In this document: piece after piece, positions 41,325 to 49,379 of the stretch
Position numbering within the stretch: the stretch's first letter is position 1
Layout of the letters: every line of letters begins with the position of its first letter
NCBI GenBank assembly: GCA_021847795.1
Contig: JAJZPZ010000002.1
Span: 1 to 53,909 of the forward strand
Direction of reading: 5' to 3'
From: Nitrospirota bacterium
GTDB taxonomy: Bacteria > Nitrospirota > Thermodesulfovibrionia > Thermodesulfovibrionales > Dissulfurispiraceae
DNA: 53,909 nt
Made by a program: the position numbers and the translations under genes
The notes under the pieces: model-generated
The model's input: only the letters and a program-made list of their open reading frames with translations
Told to the model about the DNA's origin: nothing
Database searches by the model: none

Positions 41325-42233
41325 ATGTCAGCAAAAATCATAAGCGGCACTGAAATCGCCGCCCAGATCAGAGAGGAACTCAAAAAAGAAGTTACGGAGC
41401 TGAAAGAAAAGCACGGGGTTGTGCCCGGGCTGGTCACCATCCTGGTGGGTAAAAATCCCGCCTCGGTCAGCTATGTTACGGGCAAGCAGAAGACAGCGCA
41501 CGAGCTCGGTTTTAATTCGATCCAGGATGATCAGCCGGAGGACATTTCCGAAGCAGACCTGCTCAAACTCGTCGACAAGTACAACAAGGACCCCAAGATC
41601 CACGGTATTCTTGTTCAGCTCCCGCTCCCCAAGCACATTGACGAGAAAAAGGTCCTGAACGCCATCGACCCTGACAAGGATGTCGACTCCTTTCACCCGG
41701 TCAATGTGGGACGCCTGATGATCGGCGGCAAGGAGGCGAAGTTCCTGCCCTGCACGCCTGCGGGAATCCAGGAGTTGATCGTACGTTCAGGCTATGAAAC
41801 CTCGGGGGCCGAAGTAGTGGTTGTCGGCCGCTCGAATATCGTGGGCAAGCCCATTGCCAATATCATGCTCCAGAAAGGCAAGGGGGCCAACTCCACGGTC
41901 ACGGTTGTCCATACCGGGACAAAAAACATGGAGGCCCATTGCAAACGGGCGGATATACTGATCGTTGCCGCCGGAGTGCCCGGCCTCGTAAAGCCTGAAT
42001 GGATCAAGCCCGGCGCCTGCGTTATCGATGTGGGCGTCAACCGCGTAGGCGAGAAGAAGAGCGAAAAGACCGGCAAGATGGTGCCTATTCTAAAGGGTGA
42101 TGTTGACTTCGATGCTGCCAAGGAAATAGCAGGGGCAATAACCCCTGTGCCCGGAGGCGTCGGGCCGATGACCATAACCATGCTCATGAAAAACACCGTC
42201 ACTTCAGCAAAGCTGCACGCAGGGATAGCATAG
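41325..42233 (+). CDS. folD: Methylenetetrahydrofolate dehydrogenase/methenyl-THF cyclohydrolase FolD
   Basis: FolD oxidises methylene-THF with NAD(P) and hydrolyses methenyl-THF, or runs the reverse in acetyl-CoA synthesis. VSYVTGKQKTAHELG contains the catalytic Lys (the family's YVxxKxK), ILVQLPLPKHIDEKKVL and VVVGRSNIVGKPIANIML (cofactor phosphate) follow, and ITPVPGGVGPMTITMLM closes the protein. At 302 residues it is slightly longer than the usual 285. AGGAGG precedes the ATG. Confidence 0.96.
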   Translation: MSAKIISGTEIAAQIREELKKEVTELKEKHGVVPGLVTILVGKNPASVSYVTGKQKTAHELGFNSIQDDQPEDISEADLLKLVDKYNKDPKIHGILVQLPLPKHIDEKKVLNAIDPDKDVDSFHPVNVGRLMIGGKEAKFLPCTPAGIQELIVRSGYETSGAEVVVVGRSNIVGKPIANIMLQKGKGANSTVTVVHTGTKNMEAHCKRADILIVAAGVPGLVKPEWIKPGACVIDVGVNRVGEKKSEKTGKMVPILKGDVDFDAAKEIAGAITPVPGGVGPMTITMLMKNTVTSAKLHAGIA

Positions 42234-42383
42234 CATACAGAACTGAGCCTTATTGCGCGATCCGAGGGGGGGACGTACCCCCCTCAGGGCTGACCGGCCA
42301 GGTTATAATGTGTCTTCATCGCGTTGTAAAGACTTTCCGGCAGACCGCCCCGCTGTCAACCCCTATAAAACTTTTGTATTTCT
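42234..42383. repeat. Second copy of the norQ-side dispersed element, downstream of folD
   Basis: ATAATGTGTCTTCATCGCGT and the following AAAGACTTTCC, GGCAGACCGCCCCGCTG match 19291-19345 with a few substitutions. Just upstream GAGGGGGG-GACGTA-CCCCCCTC forms a perfect hairpin that may act in transcription ending for convergent folD and tolB. No gene fits in the 150 bases. Confidence 0.8.
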
Positions 42384-43655
42384 TTATCTCGGCGACCAGC
42401 TTGCCCTGCTTGCAGGAAGGCTTTTCGGGGTGATCCGCATCAGGCCCTCCCCGTTGCTCCTCATGATATACACGCCTTTTGTCCCGTCCCTGTTGGAAGT
42501 GAATACCAGATACCTGCCGTCAGGGGAAAAAGACGGGTCCTCATTGTTCCCCCTGTCAGTCAGTTGCATAAGGCCCGTGCCGTCCGGCTTGATGGTGAAT
42601 ATCTGGTTTTTCCCGCTGATCATGCTTGTATATACAATCCTGTCTCCCAGGGGAGACCAGGCAGGAGCGGTATTGTAGGAGCCCTGGAAGGTAAGCCTCC
42701 TCGTCCCGTTTCCATCCTTGTCGGCAATATAAAGCTGGGGCGCCCCGGAACGGTTGGAAACAAAGATAATGGAGCTGCCGTCTGCCGATACGGAAGGCGA
42801 AACATCGATCCAGGGGGATGAAATGATCTTTCTGCCCATGACACTGACCGCATCCGCGACATAGATATCAGGAGATCCGTCCTTTGAAGAGGTGAAAATG
42901 AATTCCCTGTTGCCCGGGAAGAAATTCCCGGCTATGTTCAATCCCCTGAGCATGACGATCAATCTCTCCTTCATGGTATTCATATCAAGAATATAGAGGC
43001 CCCACTGGCGGTATCTCTCGGCAGAATAGAGCAATTTGCTTTTATCGCTTGCCCAATGGGGGATAAGGAGGATGCTCCCGGTCACTTTCAGCCCCTGCAT
43101 GCGGCGGCCGTCCCAATCCATCAGGTAAATTTCACGTTTTCCGCCTTTCTCGCCGATAAAGGCTATTTTTGTCCGGAATATTCCCTGCTGCCCGGTGAGC
43201 ACGGCGTAAACATCGTTCGCAATGGAGTGGGAAACCAGTCGCATAAGGCTTTGTGATGAAGCGTATTCCTTCCTGAGGATCTCCTTTCCGTCGGATACGT
43301 CATATGCGGATACCGTGACCGACAGCCCCCGGTCTGTTGACACGACCTTGCCCTTGACAACGAATTCAACCCCTATCCCCATCCATCCCGCGGGCTGGAA
43401 AGGCTGGTCAGGCCTCTCGATCTGGGCTGCCGGGTCAATGCAGGTGAAAAGGCCTGTAAAGTTCAGGTCATCCTTTATGATATCGGACATATCCTTGCCC
43501 CCGGTGAAATCCTGGATGGCAATGGGCAATTTTCTTACTCCGGGCGAGGTTACGTCAATATATACCTTGGCATGAGCAGGGGGAGCGGCGAGTAACGAGT
43601 AACAAATAACAAGTAAGCAAATAAGAATCCTGAATTTGGAAATTTCTTTTCTCAT
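42384..43655 (-). CDS. tolB: Tol-Pal system protein TolB
   Basis: TolB is the periplasmic beta-propeller that links Pal and the Tol proteins. The amino domain (VYIDVTSPGVRKLPIAIQDF) is followed by WD40-like repeats, for example DVSPSVSADGSSIIFVSNRS, TAPAWSPLGDRIVYTS and EDPSFSPDGRYLVFTSNRD. At 423 residues it has normal length. The signal peptide core CLLVICYSLLA is encoded by CTTGTTATTTGTTACTCG and TTACTCG, an arm of the same heptamer repeat found in folC and lptD. The start overlaps the tolA/tonB-like gene (ATGA). Confidence 0.95.
   Translation of the reverse strand: MRKEISKFRILICLLVICYSLLAAPPAHAKVYIDVTSPGVRKLPIAIQDFTGGKDMSDIIKDDLNFTGLFTCIDPAAQIERPDQPFQPAGWMGIGVEFVVKGKVVSTDRGLSVTVSAYDVSDGKEILRKEYASSQSLMRLVSHSIANDVYAVLTGQQGIFRTKIAFIGEKGGKREIYLMDWDGRRMQGLKVTGSILLIPHWASDKSKLLYSAERYRQWGLYILDMNTMKERLIVMLRGLNIAGNFFPGNREFIFTSSKDGSPDIYVADAVSVMGRKIISSPWIDVSPSVSADGSSIIFVSNRSGAPQLYIADKDGNGTRRLTFQGSYNTAPAWSPLGDRIVYTSMISGKNQIFTIKPDGTGLMQLTDRGNNEDPSFSPDGRYLVFTSNRDGTKGVYIMRSNGEGLMRITPKSLPASRASWSPR
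43587..43622. repeat. Half heptamer element encoding the TolB signal peptide core
   Basis: The plus strand reads GCGAGTAACGAGTAACAAAT then AACAAGTAAG: four GAGTAAC-type units with no partner arm nearby. On the coding strand it gives LLVICYSLL, a degenerate form of the heptapeptide VTRYSLL encoded by the right arms in folC and lptD. Confidence 0.75.
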
Positions 43656-44359
43656 GGTCTGAATCTCACTCCTATTTCTATTTCCTGCGGCGGCGGCGGC
43701 AGGGGGCTTGCTTTGTTTATAGCGCTTAAAACGGACCTGTCAAAGAGCCTGTTGCCGGAACTCCTTTCGATCCCCTGAATGGTTACGCTCCCGTCTTTCG
43801 CTATCCTGATGGAGACCGTTGCCTCAAGGTCCTTATCAAGACTATCCGGGTATACCCACTGCTGCCGTATTCTGCCGACAATTGCCGAGTAGTAGTCCCC
43901 GCCGCTGCCTGACGATGTTCCGCCTGTGCCATGCCTGCCGGGCCTGGCCGCAGCAGATGATGACGCACCGGCCGGGGCCGCCTTGTGATTACCGATATCT
44001 ATCACTTTCCTGAGGGCCGCCAATCGTTCTATTCTCTTTTTTGCCAGCAGTGCGCTGATCCTGTCGCTGACTCTCTGGGTGTCCTGCCTGGTCGGCTTCT
44101 CGATGGCGGGGTTCTGGTTCTGGACAGCCCGGGTTTCTGTTTTTGCCGCGGGCTGCGGGGCTGTTTCGACCTCTGCTGTTTTTGCCCTGGGGCCGGCTGC
44201 AGGCCCTGGTGCGCCTGATGTATCAACCAGAGAGACGATGTAGGGAGAAGGCATCCTGTAGATGCTTGTATGTCTGGCGACTATCCCTGTGACGATGAGG
44301 AGGAGGACATGGAAAAAAAGAGACCCGGTGAAGGCACTGTACATGCCCTGCTCTTTCAT
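43652..44359 (-). CDS. TolA/TonB-like energy-transducing protein
   Basis: The 235-residue protein has one N-terminal membrane anchor (SLFFHVLLLIVTGIVA). A Pro/Ala/Glu-rich linker with a Gly/Ser stretch (GRHGTGGTSSGSGGDYY) follows. The C-terminal TonB/TolA domain runs from IVGRIRQQWVYPDSLDKDLEATVSI to IERSSGNRLFDRSVLSAI and ends in PPPPQEIEIGVRF. It spans the periplasm and passes proton-motive energy from TolQR to the outer membrane. Its place between tolR and tolB identifies it as the TolA of this system, although it is shorter than proteobacterial TolA. Confidence 0.88.
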   Translation of the reverse strand: MKEQGMYSAFTGSLFFHVLLLIVTGIVARHTSIYRMPSPYIVSLVDTSGAPGPAAGPRAKTAEVETAPQPAAKTETRAVQNQNPAIEKPTRQDTQRVSDRISALLAKKRIERLAALRKVIDIGNHKAAPAGASSSAAARPGRHGTGGTSSGSGGDYYSAIVGRIRQQWVYPDSLDKDLEATVSIRIAKDGSVTIQGIERSSGNRLFDRSVLSAINKASPLPPPPQEIEIGVRFRP

Positions 44360-44757
44360 GGCAGCGATACTTTTGGCTCGGTGATCATTCCCAATTTTTC
44401 GATTCCGGATTCTTTTATCTCCCCCATCACCTCAACCACCATTCCATATGGCACGGAGCTGTCAGCCTTGAGAAACACATTGGGGTTGAGTTTGCTGAGC
44501 GCCGAAAGCTTTTTCTTCATCTCATCCATGGAAACGGCATTGTTGTTCAGGGACATACTGCCGCCTTTTTTTATAACGATGGTGACCCTTTCTTCAGGGG
44601 GCAGGTCCTTGCCCTTTGCCTTAGGCAGATTGATATCAATTCCCTGCTGGAGGAGCGGGGCGGTGACCATAAATATGATGAGGAGCACCAGCATGACATC
44701 AACAAGGGGGGTGACGTTGATTTCCGACATGGCCGCTCTGTTCCGGGAAGTTTTCAT
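44356..44757 (-). CDS. tolR: TolR/ExbD-family protein
   Basis: The 133-residue protein has the family start SEINVTPLVDVMLVLLIIFM, with the proton-path Asp in the single membrane helix, and then a periplasmic domain (VFLKADSSVPYGMVVEVMGEIKE). It forms the energising motor with TolQ encoded six bases upstream and overlaps the tolA-like gene by four bases. ExbD is the alternative name, but the tolB linkage favours TolR. Confidence 0.93.
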   Translation of the reverse strand: MKTSRNRAAMSEINVTPLVDVMLVLLIIFMVTAPLLQQGIDINLPKAKGKDLPPEERVTIVIKKGGSMSLNNNAVSMDEMKKKLSALSKLNPNVFLKADSSVPYGMVVEVMGEIKESGIEKLGMITEPKVSLP

Positions 44758-44763
44758 TGACCC

Positions 44764-45390
44764 TTACTGCCTTAAAATGTAATCGACCAGTTCCTCTGAA
44801 AAGTCTTCCATCTCGATTATCATGCGGTTTGCCCTGCTGAGATAGTAGTTGTAGGCGATTACCCCGGGGATTGCCGCAGCAAGGCCCACTGCCGTGGTGA
44901 TCAGGGCCTCTGCAATGCCGGGGGCAACTACGGCCAGGGATGCTGAACCGGCAGCTCCGATGCCCCTGAATGCATTCATGATGCCCCATACGGTCCCAAA
45001 GAGGCCGATAAAGGGGGTTGTTGAGCCCGTTGTCGCAAGGAAGTTCAGATAGCGCTGCAGCTTGGTGGCCTCAAGGGTGGAATATCTCCTGAGCATTCTC
45101 TTGAGTTCATCCTGCTCATTATAGGTTTTTTCGGAATATACAGCCTTGAACAGCGCGGAAAGAGGACTTGTCAGGTATTTTTTCGAAGTGGCGAACAGGT
45201 CTTTTGGGTTGTGCGTTGCCTCGTAAATCCGCAGAAAATCGTGGGTCTCTTTGTCGGCATTTGAAAAGTGGCGCCACTTCTGGAAAATGATTGTCCAGGA
45301 TATAACGGAGAAGGAAAGAAGGATCGTGAGTATTGCTTTTACAACGTATCCTGCCTGTAGTATCAGTTGAATTGCCGAATGCTGCTGCAT
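44764..45390 (-). CDS. tolQ: TolQ/ExbB-family proton channel protein
   Basis: The 208-residue protein has three membrane helices (ILTILLSFSVISWTIIFQKW; TGSTTPFIGLFGTVWGIMNAF; EALITTAVGLAAAIPGVIAYN), and the second and third carry the Thr/Ala residues of the MotA/TolQ/ExbB proton channel. It is the first gene of the minus-strand tolQ-tolR-tolA-tolB unit. The divergent rfaE1 begins 93 bases away. Confidence 0.95.
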   Translation of the reverse strand: MQQHSAIQLILQAGYVVKAILTILLSFSVISWTIIFQKWRHFSNADKETHDFLRIYEATHNPKDLFATSKKYLTSPLSALFKAVYSEKTYNEQDELKRMLRRYSTLEATKLQRYLNFLATTGSTTPFIGLFGTVWGIMNAFRGIGAAGSASLAVVAPGIAEALITTAVGLAAAIPGVIAYNYYLSRANRMIIEMEDFSEELVDYILRQ

Positions 45391-45483
45391 AACTATTAAA
45401 CTTTAAATAATCCGGCTCCAAAAAGTCAAACAGGCCCGTCCTTACTTGCAACTTCTCCGGTGAATAAGTTATTTTTTCTATAC

Positions 45484-46470
45484 ATGGATTTTGTAAAGAT
45501 CATCAATTCTTTTACAGGCAAGCGGGTGCTGATCATCGGGGACCTGATCCTCGACCGGTACATATTGGGGAAGGTCAGCAGGATATCCCCCGAGGCCCCT
45601 GTCCCGGTTGTCGAAGTCACCGATGAGTCCTTCCTCCTGGGCGGCGCCGCCAATGTGGCGAATAATATCATAGCCCTTGGCGGAAAGGTCTCGATTGCAG
45701 GCATCATAGGCAAGGACACAGCCGGAGGGATTTTAAGGGAATTGCTGGAGAAAAGAGGAGTGAATACCGAGGGCATTATTGAGGACAGGCGCCCGACCAC
45801 CGTAAAGACACGGGTCATTGCCCACAACCAGCAGGTAGTCAGGTTCGACAGGGAAGACCTCAAGAAACTGGAAGGCAGAAATCTTGAGAACCTCCTTGGC
45901 TATGTGAAGAAGGCGATGCAGGGGCATGACGCCGTAATCGTCTCCGATTACAAGAAGGGCGTCATCACCCCGGCGCTCATAAAGGCGCTGGTGCTCTATG
46001 CAAAATCCCGGGGCGCCTTTATAGCCGTCGACCCCAAGGTGGGGCATTTCCATTTTTACAAGAAAGTATCCGTGATCACCCCGAACCTTATGGAAGCATC
46101 CCAGGGCTCCGGCATCGAGATAAAGGACGAGAAGAGCCTTATGAAGGCCGGCAGGGCGCTTATGAGCAGGCTTTCCTGCAAGTCGGTACTCATAACCCGT
46201 GGCGAGGACGGCATGAGCCTCTTTGAAAAGAGCGGGGCGCGGGAAGTCAAATCAACACATATCCCCACAGCGGCAAAGAAGGTTTTTGATGTCACCGGCG
46301 CCGGAGATACGGTAATTGCAACCCTGGCCCTGGCCCATACTGCAGGCGCCACCCTCGAAGATGCCGCCCGCATAGCCAACCATGCCGCAGGGATCGTCGT
46401 GGGTGAAGTGGGGACAGCAGCGGCAACTCCGGACCTGCTGGTCAAATCACTCAAAGGCACAAAGAAGTAA
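45484..46470 (+). CDS. rfaE1: D-glycero-beta-D-manno-heptose-7-phosphate kinase RfaE1
   Basis: This PfkB/ribokinase-type enzyme of LPS inner-core heptose synthesis corresponds to the N-terminal half of HldE. GKRVLIIGDLILDRYILGKV, SRISPEAPVPVVE, FLLGGAANVANN and the catalytic FDVTGAGDTVIATLALA are present. The start at ATG 45484 fits the family; the track's GTG at 45460 adds eight hydrophobic residues. At 328 residues there is no fused nucleotidyltransferase domain, so a separate RfaE2 is expected elsewhere. Its product feeds the LPS that LptD inserts. Confidence 0.93.
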   Translation: MDFVKIINSFTGKRVLIIGDLILDRYILGKVSRISPEAPVPVVEVTDESFLLGGAANVANNIIALGGKVSIAGIIGKDTAGGILRELLEKRGVNTEGIIEDRRPTTVKTRVIAHNQQVVRFDREDLKKLEGRNLENLLGYVKKAMQGHDAVIVSDYKKGVITPALIKALVLYAKSRGAFIAVDPKVGHFHFYKKVSVITPNLMEASQGSGIEIKDEKSLMKAGRALMSRLSCKSVLITRGEDGMSLFEKSGAREVKSTHIPTAAKKVFDVTGAGDTVIATLALAHTAGATLEDAARIANHAAGIVVGEVGTAAATPDLLVKSLKGTKK

Positions 46471-46474
46471 ATCT

Positions 46475-46585
46475 CAAGCTCCAGGCGCCAAATTGCAAAC
46501 AAATTCCAAATCCCAAATTTTAAATTCCGGAAATGAAAGTCCCTCATTTTGAGTTTGTGATTTGATGCTTGGGATTTGTTATTAT
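46475..46585. repeat. CAAATCCCAA-type iterated palindrome between rfaE1 and the PP-loop gene
   Basis: The spacer reads CCAAATTGCAAACAAATTCC AAATCCCAAATTTTAAATTC on the left and TTTGAGTTTGTGATTTGATG CTTGGGATTTG on the right. CAAATCCCAA pairs exactly with TTGGGATTTG. The architecture is the same as in the other elements, with a different unit. It ends within 15 bases of the next start codon. Confidence 0.75.
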
Positions 46586-46592
46586 ATAAGGC

Positions 46593-47633
46593 ATGGCAAA
46601 GGCAATAGCGCTCTATTCAGGAGGTCTTGACAGCACCCTTGCGATCCTCGTTGCAATGAAGCAGGGGATCGAGGTGACTGCAGTGACCTTTCTCACTCAC
46701 TTCGGGTGCGACATTTCCGACAAATCTTCCTGCTCCAAAAATCCTTTCTCAGCCGCGGAGAAGTTCGGCTTCGAGGTAAAGCTCTGCCACCTGGCCGACA
46801 AATTCATAGAGATCGTAAAAAGACCGAAGTTCGGGCACGGCAAAAATATGAATCCCTGCATAGACTGCCGCATCCTCATGCTGAAGGAGGCAAAAGAACT
46901 GATGGCCATGCGGGGCGCTGATTTTATCATCACCGGGGAGGTGCTGGGGCAGAGGCCCATGAGCCAGAGGAGAGACACCTTCCCGAAGATCGACAGGGAG
47001 TCGGGCCTTGCAGGGTATGTGCTCAGGCCCCTGAGCGCAAAACTGATGAAGCCGACGATCCCCGAGCAAGAGGGAATTGTCGACAGGGAAAGGTTCTGCG
47101 ATTTTCACGGGAGGTCACGAAAACCCCAGATGGCCCTTGCCGGGGAGTTTGGCCTTACCGATTATCCGCCCCCTGCAGGCGGATGCCTCCTGACAGACCC
47201 GATATACTCACACCGCCTGAGAGATCTGCTGGACCATAGCCCTGCTCATGCGGTAAAGGATATCCAGCTCCTGAGAGTGGGCAGGCATTTCAGGGTCCCT
47301 GACAGCGGGAAAATAATCGTTGGTAGAGATGAGGGGGAGAACGCTGTCATTCAGTCTGCGGCGGAGACCGGTGATTCCCTTTTGTGGGTGGACGGCTTCG
47401 GAAGCCCGCTTGCCCTTGTGTGCGGCAGCGCGACGGATGAAACCCTGGGACTTGCGGCTTCCTTATGCGCGCGGTACTCTGATGCCAAGAAGCTGCCCCT
47501 TGTGGAAGTCTCCGGCCTTAGTAACGGAACGGCGCTTAAGTTCCAGGCAAGCCCGGCCACGGAGGCAGAACTTTCTCATTATATGATCCGCCTGCCGGAC
47601 AAGGCAGGCAGGGAAGAGGAGATGAGCAGATGA
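46593..47633 (+). CDS. ThiI-like PP-loop ATPase with C-terminal NFACT-R-like domain
   Basis: The 346-residue protein starts with a PP-loop, ALYSGGLDSTLAIL (SGG-x-DS), that adenylates tRNA or another substrate. MNPCIDCRILMLKEAK contains a CxxC typical of thiouridylases. FIITGEVLGQRPMSQRRDT and the C-terminal PPPAGGCLLTDPIYSHRLRDLL followed by VGRHFRVPDSGKIIVGRDEGEN match ThiI-related proteins that carry an NFACT-R (DUF814) domain. It lacks THUMP and rhodanese domains. 4-Thiouridine formation is likely, but a sulfur-incorporating enzyme on another tRNA is possible. It overlaps the lipoprotein gene (ATGA). Confidence 0.8.
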   Translation: MAKAIALYSGGLDSTLAILVAMKQGIEVTAVTFLTHFGCDISDKSSCSKNPFSAAEKFGFEVKLCHLADKFIEIVKRPKFGHGKNMNPCIDCRILMLKEAKELMAMRGADFIITGEVLGQRPMSQRRDTFPKIDRESGLAGYVLRPLSAKLMKPTIPEQEGIVDRERFCDFHGRSRKPQMALAGEFGLTDYPPPAGGCLLTDPIYSHRLRDLLDHSPAHAVKDIQLLRVGRHFRVPDSGKIIVGRDEGENAVIQSAAETGDSLLWVDGFGSPLALVCGSATDETLGLAASLCARYSDAKKLPLVEVSGLSNGTALKFQASPATEAELSHYMIRLPDKAGREEEMSR

Positions 47634-48238
47634 AAAAGGCCTTTCTTTTGGTTGTGTTTTTTCTGGTGTCCTGTGCAAGTGTCGTCAATTACCCGCTGAC
47701 CCTTTCCTATCCCCCTGCAACGCAGCGCGAAAAGACAGGGGGCGCAGCCGTTGCCGTGGCATTGCTTGCCGATAAAAGAGCGGTGGCTGACAAGAGATCC
47801 CTAGGAATGGCGGACGGCGAGACCGCCTTTATCTCATTGCTGGATGGGCCGCCGGTTGCGCTTGCAAAGGCCTTTGCCGCAGCCCTGGAGAACAAAGGAT
47901 ATGCCGTCAGGAGACTCGATACCGTATGGGACGGCACGGCCCAGACCCTGATCCCCGAATGGGGCAAGGCAGTGATAGGAGGGGTTCTGGAGGACTTCTC
48001 CATAAACGTCAAGAGCAGCAATCTCGTAAAGACGGAGTACGTATGCTCCGTCAAGCTCACCCTTATGTTTGCAGATGCGCCGGCAAAGGAGATAAAGCAC
48101 CAGGAGAGATTTGAAGTCTCGAACTCCTATGTTACGGTGAACTTCAGCAGGAGAAAGGCTGAGGACCTGATCAACAGCGCCATGGCGGAAACCGTGGAGA
48201 GGGCCGTGGCCAGTGTGGACAAGAGCCTTAAGCAATAG
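47630..48238 (+). CDS. YajG-like lipoprotein of unknown function
   Basis: The 202-residue lipoprotein has the signal peptide and lipobox AFLLVVFFLVSCAS, with acylation on Cys15. The mature part has a YajG-like pattern: VAVALLADKRAVADKRSLG, an ALAKAFAAALENKGYAV helix and GGVLEDFSINVKSS. It probably sits on the inner leaflet of the outer membrane. The overlap with the PP-loop gene (ATGA) suggests co-transcription without an obvious functional link. Confidence 0.75.
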   Translation: MKKAFLLVVFFLVSCASVVNYPLTLSYPPATQREKTGGAAVAVALLADKRAVADKRSLGMADGETAFISLLDGPPVALAKAFAAALENKGYAVRRLDTVWDGTAQTLIPEWGKAVIGGVLEDFSINVKSSNLVKTEYVCSVKLTLMFADAPAKEIKHQERFEVSNSYVTVNFSRRKAEDLINSAMAETVERAVASVDKSLKQ

Positions 48239-48268
48239 CCCTGAACCGCCCGCTTTCGTCATGATGTA

Positions 48269-48487
48269 ATGGCCCATGGCAAATATCGCTGCCGGATATT
48301 TAAGACCCGGGATGGTATTAAACAGCGATGTCTAAGATTTCAACGGACGGTTCCTGCTGTATGCAGGATGGATTGCCGGATGCCTGCACAGGAAGACTGG
48401 GCCTGGACCCGTGAGATGTACGCCGCCCCTGAAGACTCACTGGGGGAAGTGGAACAGTTTATCGCTGCATTTATCCGGAAGGCATGA
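48269..48487 (+). CDS. Uncertain small ORF
   Basis: A 72-codon frame without a good Shine-Dalgarno. Only the last 30 residues (QEDWAWTREMYAAPEDSLGE, then QFIAAFIRKA) look protein-like. It may be the tail of a decayed gene or noise. The surrounding 280 bases between the lipoprotein and hisF hold nothing else that I can identify. Confidence 0.25.
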   Translation: MAHGKYRCRIFKTRDGIKQRCLRFQRTVPAVCRMDCRMPAQEDWAWTREMYAAPEDSLGEVEQFIAAFIRKA

Positions 48488-48521
48488 GAAGCCGGCGTCC
48501 CAGGCGTTTTCCGGCAGCCCG

Positions 48522-49361
48522 CTAGAGCCTTACAGGGACCCCTTTTGATTTCAGGTATTCCTTGGCCTCCCTGACCGTGTATTCCCTGTAATGAAAGATG
48601 GAGGCTGCAAGCACGGCATCTGCTTTGCCTTTCACGATGCCTTCATAGAGGTGCTCTAAATTGCCCACACCGCCGGAGGCGATCACCGGTATGGTAACTG
48701 CCTCGGCAATTGCGCGGGTCAGCGCAATGTCATAGCCGTCTTTTGTACCGTCCTTGTCCATGCTGGTGAGCATGATCTCACCGGCCCCGAGTTCTTCCAT
48801 CTTTTTCGCCCATCTCACGGCATCGATGAGCTTCATCTTCCTGCCCCCATGGGTTGAAAGCGCCCATGCCGGGCCGGCGGCAGGAAGGGTGAGGCAAACG
48901 CCTTTGAGCGCCGGATCGGCGGACCAGCCTTCACCGGTCGCTTCGGCCATGTTGTTGTCCACCCGCTTTGCATCTATTGCCACGACAATGCACTGGCTCC
49001 CGAACTTCTCCGCAGCCCGGCTGATGAAATGCGGGTCCTTTACCGCTGTCGTGTTTATCGAAACCTTATCGCAGCCGGCATGCAGCAGGTTGCTGATGTC
49101 CTCTATGGTTTTAATGCCCCCGCCCACAGTGAGGGGCATGAATACATCATCAGCCGTCTTTTCCACGACATCGAGTATGATTTTCCTTTTCTCGTGCGAG
49201 GCTGTTATGTCGAGGAATATGAGTTCATCCGCGCCCTGCTCGTCATAGAAGATCGCGTTTTCAACAGGATCTCCCGCGTCCCTGATATTGACGAAATTCA
49301 CGCCTTTCACGACCCGGCCGTCCCTTACATCAAGACAGGGAATAATTCGTTTAGCCAACAT
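48522..49361 (-). CDS. hisF: Imidazole glycerol phosphate synthase subunit HisF with internal insertion
   Basis: HisF cyclises PRFAR with ammonia from His[20 protein letters not shown] (catalytic Asp11 in CLDV), [20 protein letters not shown] and [15 protein letters not shown] (catalytic Asp) are intact. The protein has 279 residues against about 253 normally. The excess is roughly residues 135-165 ([20 protein letters not shown] and [11 protein letters not shown]), placed between AIDAKRV and STHGGRK, a surface loop of the barrel. The insert is GC-rich and may derive from a repeat like those in folC and lptD. hisA lies 18 bases upstream. Confidence 0.94.
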   Translation of the reverse strand: MLAKRIIPCLDVRDGRVVKGVNFVNIRDAGDPVENAIFYDEQGADELIFLDITASHEKRKIILDVVEKTADDVFMPLTVGGGIKTIEDISNLLHAGCDKVSINTTAVKDPHFISRAAEKFGSQCIVVAIDAKRVDNNMAEATGEGWSADPALKGVCLTLPAAGPAWALSTHGGRKMKLIDAVRWAKKMEELGAGEIMLTSMDKDGTKDGYDIALTRAIAEAVTIPVIASGGVGNLEHLYEGIVKGKADAVLAASIFHYREYTVREAKEYLKSKGVPVRL

Positions 49362-49379
49362 ATTGCTGAAAACCTCTCA

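Noticed and set aside
44356-45390. ExbBD for TonB-dependent uptake
   Set aside because: The genes are in one unit with tolB and no TonB-dependent receptor is nearby, so TolQR is the better call.
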